Of a stretch of DNA of 64,000 nt, positions 57,114 through 64,000 are shown piece by piece. Made by a program: the position numbers and the translations under genes. Each line of letters starts with the position of its first letter. Within the stretch, counting starts at the first letter, position 1. Below the pieces are notes generated by a model that was given only the letters and a program-made list of their open reading frames with translations, was not told the origin of the DNA and did not search any database. The DNA comes from DATCHW01 sp963806045 (GTDB lineage: Bacteria > Bacteroidota > Ignavibacteria > Tepidaquicellales > Tepidaquicellaceae): the NCBI GenBank assembly GCA_963806045.1, contig CAWDWP010000016.1, forward strand, positions 124,001 to 188,000. The letters are read 5' to 3'.

Positions 57114-58226
57114 TTATTTATTGAAATAAGTTTTTATTTCTTTACAGATAAAATTAATTTGTTCATCATTTAATTCCGGAAACATAGGCAAAGACAAACA
57201 AGATTCGGCAAGTTCTTCAGTTTCCGGAAAATCGCCTTTTTTATAACCTAATTCTGCAAAGCAAGGCTGTAAATGTAGTGGAATGGGATAATGCAATCCG
57301 GTAGAAATTCCATTATTATTCAAATATTGGGCTAATTCTTCCCGTTTATTATTTCTGACCTTTATAACAAATAAATGGTACACGTGCTTTGCGTATTCCA
57401 TCTCTTTTGGCAAAACTATTTGCTCAACATCTTTTAGCAGTTCATTATATTTCGCAGCAACTCTTCTTCTTCCATCAGTCCATTTATTGAGATATTTCAG
57501 TTTTACTCCGAGAACTGCTCCCTGAATGCCTTCCATACGGTAATTGTGACCATATATCAAATGTGTATATTTTTTTTCAGACCCATGTTCTCTCATCATT
57601 TTAAACTTTTCTGCTAACTCATCATTATTTGTTGTAACTGCACCTCCTTCACCATATGCACCAAGATTTTTTCCCGGATAGAAGCTGAATGATGCCGCTT
57701 CGGAAAGTCCTCCGACCTTCTTACCTTTATATTCTGATAAGTGTGCCTGTGCACAATCCTCCACCAATTTCAAATTGTGTTTTTTGGCAATTTCGTTAAG
57801 TGCGTCTAAATCTGCGGGTTGCCCATATAAATGAACAGCAACAATTGCCTTAGTTTTCGATGTTATCGCAGCTTCGACTTTTGAGGGATCAAGATTGTAG
57901 CTTTCCGGATGACAGTCAACGAAAACTGGTTTTGCTCCGCACAAAGTCGCCCCCCAAACAGTAGCAATAAAAGTATCTGCAGGTATTATCACTTCATCAC
58001 CCGGTTTTATTCCGAGTGCCCAGAGTACAAGATGGTTCCCGTCAGTGCCGGAACTCACGCCATAACAGTGCTTTACACTATGAGCTTCAGCGAAAGCTTT
58101 TTCAAATTCTGCAACAGGTTTACCGAGGATATATGCGGTATTATCCAAAACATTATGGATTGCCGCATCGACTTCTTCTTTAATGGATCTGTATTGAGCT
58201 TTTAAATCTAGAAAAGGTATTTGCAA
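57114..58226 (-). CDS. DegT/DnrJ/EryC1-type sugar aminotransferase (second copy)
   Basis: A 370-residue PLP enzyme. PLP lysine in SFYPGKNLGAYGEGG; SGTDGNHLVLWALG, EDCAQAHLSEY and GLHYPIPLHLQPCF are conserved. Only modest identity to the copy at 52942, so a different keto sugar is likely. The order aminotransferase - sugar phosphotransferase suggests it makes the amino sugar loaded first, such as QuiNAc4N- or bacillosamine-like sugars, but this is inference. In operon, 3 bases from the next gene. Confidence 0.92.
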   Translation of the reverse strand: MQIPFLDLKAQYRSIKEEVDAAIHNVLDNTAYILGKPVAEFEKAFAEAHSVKHCYGVSSGTDGNHLVLWALGIKPGDEVIIPADTFIATVWGATLCGAKPVFVDCHPESYNLDPSKVEAAITSKTKAIVAVHLYGQPADLDALNEIAKKHNLKLVEDCAQAHLSEYKGKKVGGLSEAASFSFYPGKNLGAYGEGGAVTTNNDELAEKFKMMREHGSEKKYTHLIYGHNYRMEGIQGAVLGVKLKYLNKWTDGRRRVAAKYNELLKDVEQIVLPKEMEYAKHVYHLFVIKVRNNKREELAQYLNNNGISTGLHYPIPLHLQPCFAELGYKKGDFPETEELAESCLSLPMFPELNDEQINFICKEIKTYFNK

Positions 58227-58241
58227 TTAATTCTCCTCATA

Positions 58242-59258
58242 TTAAACATTAATAAATATGTCAACAATATCCCGTGATAAAAATTTATTTATTGGTATAA
58301 ATTCACTTTTCGGTTTTCTTTTCACATCAATATTGTATATATCTTCTACTTTATCTATAAAATTAAGCATTTTTTTTTCAAAAAGATATTCATCGATAAA
58401 AGGCTTTTTGCCTGTGAATATACTATAAGTATCTGTACCTAACAAAGCGGACTCTCTGTTCATTGTTCCACCTCCGCTTACAGTTATGTCCGAACAATAA
58501 AGTAATTGCAAACCATCAACAGGTTCATCGAGAAATCTAAATTTCTTATTCGAAGGAACATTTTTCAAAATATGGTTTTTATCTGAACTTGTCCGGGAGG
58601 TTATCAGGATTTGTACATTTTCAAAAGTAGTAAAGTGTTTAATAGATTCTATTAAAAACTGCTCACTTTTCTCATTGTGATAATTACTGGATAAAGCGGG
58701 GGGACGGATTGTTATTAATATTTCATCATCCTTTACTCCGATTTTTTTTCTAAATTCAGGGTCCGGATTAAAATACTGGAGGTAAATCTCCTCTTTAATA
58801 CCATTATATCGTATAATTTTTTTTAAATTGAATCCTGCTTTTTTAAGTCTCGTATCGGGGATAATTGCAGGAAACAAAATATAATCTGATAAATAATTGA
58901 ATATTCTATTCTCTGTGTATTCATAATCCAGCATAACTAAAGTTTTCAAACCTAGATATTTAGCTGCAACAATCTGTGTTCTTGAACCGTGACTTATCGC
59001 AGTTTTAATGTTTTTTCCCTTGATAAATTTTTTTAGTTCTAAGCTTCTTTGAAATAGATTTAATACTTTTCCAAATTTATTTTTTCCGCCATGTTTACCT
59101 ATAAGAGTATGCTTTATATCCCATAATTCCAATAATTCTTTTGTCTGTGCAAAATCCCTCGCCGTTATTAAATACTCGATTTCACGATTCTTCAGTTCAT
59201 CAAATATCGGTCTGAAAATAAGCACATGCGGAGAATTGTCTAAGTCAAACCAGAACAT
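58242..59258 (-). CDS. DUF354-family protein (glycosyltransferase-like fold)
   Basis: A 338-residue protein that begins MFWFDLDNSPHVLIFRPI, the DUF354 hallmark, and continues with ISHGSRTQIVAA, LDYEYTENRIF and SGGGTMNRESALLG near the C-terminus. The fold is like UDP-GlcNAc epimerase or GT-B transferases. DUF354 is often in polysaccharide clusters; the activity is not established in general. It lies 15 bases after the aminotransferase start region and is read with it. Confidence 0.85.
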   Translation of the reverse strand: MFWFDLDNSPHVLIFRPIFDELKNREIEYLITARDFAQTKELLELWDIKHTLIGKHGGKNKFGKVLNLFQRSLELKKFIKGKNIKTAISHGSRTQIVAAKYLGLKTLVMLDYEYTENRIFNYLSDYILFPAIIPDTRLKKAGFNLKKIIRYNGIKEEIYLQYFNPDPEFRKKIGVKDDEILITIRPPALSSNYHNEKSEQFLIESIKHFTTFENVQILITSRTSSDKNHILKNVPSNKKFRFLDEPVDGLQLLYCSDITVSGGGTMNRESALLGTDTYSIFTGKKPFIDEYLFEKKMLNFIDKVEDIYNIDVKRKPKSEFIPINKFLSRDIVDIFINV

Positions 59259-59300
59259 AATAAAAATAAATATAAGTCATGATGTCAATCTTGTTTGATA

Positions 59301-60404
59301 TTATAATAATTCTAAATTAGTGAACTCTCTATAATCCTTGCACCCAGCCCAGGAATATAAAACCCAGCCCAATTCGTAAGATCTACATTCTTTATTAATT
59401 ACAAGGTTATGTTTATTTTCAAGGTTAGCATTAGTGTTTAATAAACTCAAATAATATGAGCATATCAATCTTTTTACTCGTTCAAATTTTCCTTTCTTTT
59501 TGACAGATCGATAAATAAAAAAAGGATTTTCATTTATCATTTTAAACCCTTTGTTATTGTAACCAAACAACCACCTATAACTCTTAATAATCGCCTGGTC
59601 TGCCTCTACTAATCCTAAATCCCTGGCCGGGAGCAGAAAGAGAATTGACATGGAATCCTGATGGACACTATATATCTGATACCAGTCTAAAATATTCGAT
59701 GTCTTTGAATTATAGAACCATGCCCATTCTCCGGAATCAGACTGCATTTTAATAATTCTAAGAGTAATCTTCTTAAAATTATTTATTGCATCATCATCAT
59801 TAAAAGCTTTTCCATATTCATATAAGGATTTCAAATAATATGTGATAGCACCAAAAGATACAAAGCTTTTTCTAAGAGAATATGGTTCATTAAATGGCAA
59901 AATAGCATTAACATTTATATAATACTTTTTTATAACTTTATATACAATTTCGGTATAAGACAATACTTTGGACTGATTTTGAACTTTAGAATATTCAACA
60001 AGACCCATGAGTAACCAACTTATTTCCTGCAAATTCAATTTTGTAAAATCCTTTTCCGTTTGAAAACTATGATGAATGTCACTAAATAGTTGATCCGCTT
60101 TTGACTTATCGAAATAGGACAATACTGACAAAAATAAACCTTTATCACCCCAATTTCGAATAGAATCCCAGTTATGTTTAATAAAATCCATAATTAAATT
60201 ATTTACATCCCAATCAAGTTTTTGTAACTTTGACAACTTATATAAACCAGCAATACAAATGATGGAGTATCTAATTGCAAGCGGATTTGTTATATCATTA
60301 TAAAAATTGTTATTAATTATTTTTGTAGAAAATGAAAATATCTTTCTTTCATCATCATACATCTTTTTTAACGTGCTTAAAGTCTTAGTGAATAATGCAT
60401 CCAT
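59301..60404 (-). CDS. Unknown protein of the polysaccharide locus, possibly alpha/alpha-toroid fold
   Basis: A 367-residue soluble protein, mostly alpha-helical, with no signal peptide. The block QSDSGEWAWFYN followed by DWYQIYSVHQDSM resembles a toroid-fold motif (Q-x-x-x-G-x-W-x-Y, then D-x-H-x-x). A similar block occurs in the partial protein at 63264, so the two are distant relatives. Proteins of this kind are known from polysaccharide clusters (VpsJ-like); the activity is not known to me. It is 42 bases upstream of the DUF354 gene. Confidence 0.6.
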   Translation of the reverse strand: MDALFTKTLSTLKKMYDDERKIFSFSTKIINNNFYNDITNPLAIRYSIICIAGLYKLSKLQKLDWDVNNLIMDFIKHNWDSIRNWGDKGLFLSVLSYFDKSKADQLFSDIHHSFQTEKDFTKLNLQEISWLLMGLVEYSKVQNQSKVLSYTEIVYKVIKKYYINVNAILPFNEPYSLRKSFVSFGAITYYLKSLYEYGKAFNDDDAINNFKKITLRIIKMQSDSGEWAWFYNSKTSNILDWYQIYSVHQDSMSILFLLPARDLGLVEADQAIIKSYRWLFGYNNKGFKMINENPFFIYRSVKKKGKFERVKRLICSYYLSLLNTNANLENKHNLVINKECRSYELGWVLYSWAGCKDYREFTNLELL

Positions 60405-60451
60405 ATCAATCCTGATGAAATATTGATTGGTTTAAGTTGAAAAACATTCTT

Positions 60452-61376
60452 CTAAATTAGTTCTATGACCTGAACATTAAAAAATATTATCAACAATAAA
60501 TAGATTTTCCCTGATTGGCATAGTTTATCAGCGCCGTTAGAGATGTCGGAAGCTTTTACACGAAACATTGGAATACCATGAAATTTCCATTGATATAATT
60601 CTTGTTTTGTTAAAAGTTTTTCTAACAAATCAACTCGTCGTATTAGAGGAGTATATTTATAGGTAAGATTATAATTGAATATTTCATTTTCAGATTTAAT
60701 ATTTACGAGAGTAGTGTCTATATTAAAATTAACCGGAAACTTGTCTCCCATTATATCTTCGACATGGTGAACTTGAGTTAGACAGCGATAATAATGAACT
60801 CCAAGACCGAGAATCACTGTTTTATACTTAGTCATAATATCAAAAGGAGAATTAGTACCATAATTCGATGTCAAATGATGTTTACTTGTAATCTCTCCGG
60901 CTAAAGGACCCGTAGCACCAAACGCTGTGAGATGGATGCAAACTTCTGATAACACCCGGTTGTTTTCTAAAATATTCACTAATAAGTCCCATTCGCGATA
61001 TTGCTCTTTTTGAGTCAAAAAATGGTTTATTCCTGTAATATTGTAAAAAGTTAATTTTATTATTCCCAAGTATAAAAGCCGGCATAGCAAGAGTTTTATT
61101 CTTACAAATCATTAACAATACATTTAGTATTTCACTTATGCTACCTTTATACGCCCGGCTAATCTCATCAAAGGAACTATGTACCATCAAAATATCAAAA
61201 TCAGTATTAATATTTTTCATTATTTCTTTTTTCAAATCCTCTGAATTAAATGTCCCATAGATAAACTTAATATATTTACTATTTTTATTCTTAAAATGTG
61301 ATATTCTGCTTTTAATTTTATATCGTACATCTTCTGAGAGATATTTTCGGGAATAATTATAGATTTTACTTTGCAT
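60452..61376 (-). CDS. AAC(3)-family N-acetyltransferase-like protein of the polysaccharide locus; frameshifted
   Basis: Two overlapping frames (60882-61376 and 60452-61090) join if one base is removed at about 60917-60923, giving HPSHSVGATGPLAGEI across the joint. The N-terminal DILMVHSSFDEI and LAMPAFILGN and the HPSHSV block are the hallmarks of aminoglycoside 3-N-acetyltransferase fold enzymes. Total about 307 residues. In this context it more likely acetylates an amino sugar of the surface polymer than an antibiotic. Acetyl-CoA is the family donor. Confidence 0.8.
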
Positions 61377-61390
61377 TTAAAATGTATCCT

Positions 61391-63260
61391 TTATAACTTT
61401 CGATAAAAATTATTGTACCACAATTCGAATGAGTAAAGTGTTAGTATTTCCCAGAAAAATGTATCTTGATTATTCAAATGCTGCTTCAGCATTAATTTAA
61501 TATATTCAACATTAAAATATTCATTACAAGCAGAATCTTTATTAGTTAATAAACTTTCGAGCATATTCATAAACTTTGGATCTTTAAACCATTCAGAAAA
61601 TGGAATTTCAAACCCCTTTTTTTTTCTTCCGGTAATAGTAGCAGGCAGCCATTGACTTACCGCTTTTTTATGCAAGTATTTATGTGTTGTTCCTTTTAAT
61701 TTATATTTCGATGGTATAGATTCAAGAAACTTAACTAACTCAATATCGAGAAAAGGAACTCTCATCTCTAAAGAAGCTGCCATTGTCATTTTATCTCCAT
61801 AAAGCAACAAAGAATCCGACAAGCTTGTTCGGGTATCGATGTACATTAATTTAGATAACGAATCATTCATGTTAATAGTTGATTGATAATAATTCGATAT
61901 TAAATCTTTGTCATCAGTATTCATTTTATCATATTTCTCTTTCACAAGTAATTCTTTCTGTATCGGATTGAAGATTGTATATATTGCCAAGAACATATCA
62001 ATTTCATTATTTTCTGAGCATACGTATAAAATTCTTTTTAATTTTTCACTAATAATTATTTTATCCAGTTTAATTTTACGCAATATATCATAAAACAATC
62101 TATATTTAATCAAATACGATAATCCCCTATATCTATTATAACCCGCTAATAGTTCGTCGGCTCCCTGACCTGATAAAACAACCTTTAAATGTTTAGATAC
62201 TAATTTTGACAGAAAAAATAAAGCAGTGGATGAATTGCATACAGGTTCTTCAAGATAAGAAAATGATATTGGAAAAAATTCATTGAACTGATTTTGAGAA
62301 ATTGTTGTGGAAATATGTTCTACACCAATTATTTGTGAAGATGTTATAGCATCTTCTATTTCATTATACTTCGAACCTTCTTCGAAACCTATTGTAAATG
62401 CTTTAATTTTTGAATTTGAATATTTATTCATGAAATATCCAATAATAGCAGAATCCACTCCCCCACTCAAAAATAAACCTACCGGAACATCACTCATCAT
62501 TTGTTTTTTTACTGCATTTTCAAGAAGCCTTTGATATTCTGATATTGCATCATCAAAAGAAATGTTAATCGTTTCAGGTTTATATTCCCAAAAAGATTTT
62601 TTCTCGAATTTTCCATTTGAATTTACTTTTAAAAAATGTCCCGGTTCTAATTTGTAAATATTTTTAAATAAAGTATAAGGTGACGGATTATATCGAAAAG
62701 TTAAAAAATTATTTAATGCATTATGATCTATTTCTTTTTTGACAGTTCTATCCTGAAATATAGCTTTCAATTCAGAGCCGAATAATAATTGATTTTGGTC
62801 TACATAATAATATAACGGTTTTACGCCTATATGATCCCGGGCAAGTATAACATGATTGTTCTTTTTATCAAAAATGGCAAAAGCGAATATTCCATTTAAT
62901 TTATAAAATTCTTCAGGTCCATACTCTTCATAAAAATGTATAATTACTTCTGTGTCAGAATTATTTTTAAATACATGGCCTTTCTTTTGCAAATCAGATT
63001 TCAAGACTTTATAATTATAAATTTCCCCATTGAACACAATCCATATATCCCCATTTTCATTGGGCATGGGCTGGCTCCCATTGATCAAATCTATAATGCT
63101 CAGTCTTCTGTGACCAAAACCAGACTCCTGCTTCCTGACAAACATAATAACCTTCTCCGTCGGGTCCACGGTGATATAACGTGTTATTCATTTTTTTTAA
63201 TAAGTCATCATCAATTGACTCATTTTTATTAAATTTATATATTCCTGTTATACCACACAT
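61391..63260 (-). CDS. asnB: Glutamine-hydrolysing asparagine synthase-like amidotransferase; frameshifted
   Basis: The N-terminal frame (63057-63260) starts MCGITGIYKFNK with the catalytic Cys2 and has the YHRGPDGEGYY glutaminase motif. One base removed at 63116-63125 joins it to the long frame as EAGVGFGHRRLSIIDL. The synthetase domain has LFLSGGVDSAI (ATP PPi-loop), GQGADELLAGY and MRVPFLD. Total about 622 residues, normal for AsnB. In polysaccharide loci such enzymes often amidate a uronic acid (WbpS-like) rather than make asparagine; both are possible here. Confidence 0.9.
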
Positions 63261-63263
63261 TTA

Positions 63264-64000
63264 TTATTTATTCAGGATTAATATCTGAGTTAATGCAAGA
63301 AATAATTGTGATTGTGCCCATCTCAAAAACGGAATTTTAATTGTTTTATGTGGAAAATAAATACGGGTGATTGCATGTCCTTTCCTTGTGAGATATTTAT
63401 TTAAGACTTTGGAAGTTAAGTTTAAAGATAATGTCATTGAATCTTCGAGGAGTTCATTAAGTAGAACACCCAGTGAAATACTTTCGGCATAATCATATAT
63501 TTCTATTTTCAAAAAACTAAATTTATTTTTTAAGGAAAATGGTTTGGGTTCTCCATTTTGGTAAAACAGATTATGTTTGTAATACTCATAACCTTTTACG
63601 ATTGAATCATCAACTTTCTTATCTTTTAAAACCTTGTTTATTTTGTAAAGATTCTTAAGCACAAAACATGTATGAATATTATCAATAAATAGTTCTTGCT
63701 GATTATCCATCGAATAAAGCCAGGAACCATTCTCTCTTTGGCTTTTAATAATGAAGTTCACAAGTTTTTTTGCTTTATCCAGATATGTTTCATTACCAAA
63801 TCTATTATATGATTCAATTAAAATATATGCTCCATAGGCACTTGCGTTAATTACTTTGGTTTTATCTGTAGGATGAATAACTAAGAGCAATAGTGTCCTC
63901 TGAAATTTCAACTTCATTTAAATCATAATTAACAAAATTGCATATAGATGAAGCTATATCCAAATATTTTTGATTTCGTGTATGATCATATAATTTCAAA
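63264..64000 (-). CDS. Partial unknown helical protein, runs off the window end; frameshifted
   Basis: The frame ending at 63264 holds INASAYGAYILIESY, then SQRENGSWLYSMDN and FIDNIHTCFVLKNL, a Gly-Trp / Asp-His block like that in the 59301 protein, so a toroid-type fold is possible. An ATG at 63917 is not the true start: upstream bases to 64000 read in another frame as KLYDHTRNQKYLDIAS and LNEVEISEDTIALSYS, which joins the first frame after removal of one base at about 63871-63877. At least 245 residues are present; the 5' part lies beyond the window. Confidence 0.65.

Noticed and set aside
60452..61376. An aminoglycoside resistance gene (AAC(3))
   Set aside because: The fold matches, but it lies inside a surface-polysaccharide operon, so sugar acetylation is the more likely role.
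1..64000. CRISPR arrays, insertion sequences, prophage or integrase genes
   Set aside because: I saw no regularly spaced repeats of CRISPR type, no transposase or integrase motifs and no terminal inverted repeats.

Overview
The window is about one third G+C and looks like a chromosomal segment of an Ignavibacteria-type bacterium (Bacteroidota/Chlorobiota side). This placement is inference. It rests on several extracellular proteins that end in a type IX secretion (T9SS/Por) C-terminal sorting domain with the 'NYPNPFNPTT' signature, on Gram-negative envelope genes (LptD-like, KdsB, ExbB/ExbD), and on AT-rich spacers, weak Shine-Dalgarno sequences and several TTG starts.

Layout. 1-6.4 kb: a zinc-ribbon protein, mnmE and a FecCD permease on the minus strand, then a histidine kinase and a GT-C membrane glycosyltransferase on the plus strand. 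6.5-18.1 kb, minus strand: a T9SS cargo, PPK2, dapF, an LptD-like protein, two TPM-domain proteins, an exbB-exbD-exbD set, a STAS protein, adk and rlmN. 18.3-24.7 kb, mostly plus strand: PcrA/UvrD helicase, EVE and DedA proteins, tRNA-Ser(GGA), an MFS exporter, a fatty acid hydroxylase (minus) and HU. 24.8-34.9 kb, minus strand: two subtilisin-like proteases, an amidohydrolase and an M14 carboxypeptidase, three of which are secreted T9SS cargos. 34.9-35.7 kb: a gene-poor stretch with a candidate sigma-54 promoter, two upstream palindromes, a 34-codon membrane ORF and the ruin of a T9SS sorting domain. 35.7-51.3 kb: recG, a sugar transferase, an Omp28-like T9SS cargo, a membrane metallophosphoesterase, an isochorismatase-fold hydrolase, PlsC, KdsB, a stand-alone C-terminal half of MetH, pyrG and a P-type ATPase. 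51.4-64.0 kb, minus strand: a surface-polysaccharide locus that continues past the window edge.

How the genes fit together. KdsB, LptD and PlsC belong to lipopolysaccharide and membrane lipid synthesis. The polysaccharide locus has two copies each of Gfo/Idh/MocA oxidoreductase, DegT-type aminotransferase and hexapeptide acetyltransferase, the enzyme types that make acetamido sugars. It also has an initiating phosphosugar transferase, a DUF354 protein, an AsnB-type amidotransferase, an AAC(3)-fold N-acetyltransferase and two related proteins of unknown function.

A striking property of the sequence is that ten genes' worth of reading-frame breaks (recG alone has three, plus seven other genes) are all cured by removing one base; none needs an added base. 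All lie right of 22.7 kb. I read this as a systematic insertion error in sequencing or assembly rather than gene decay, but it must be checked before calling any of these genes broken. The most biologically interesting unexplained spot is the sigma-54-like promoter region near 35.1 kb.
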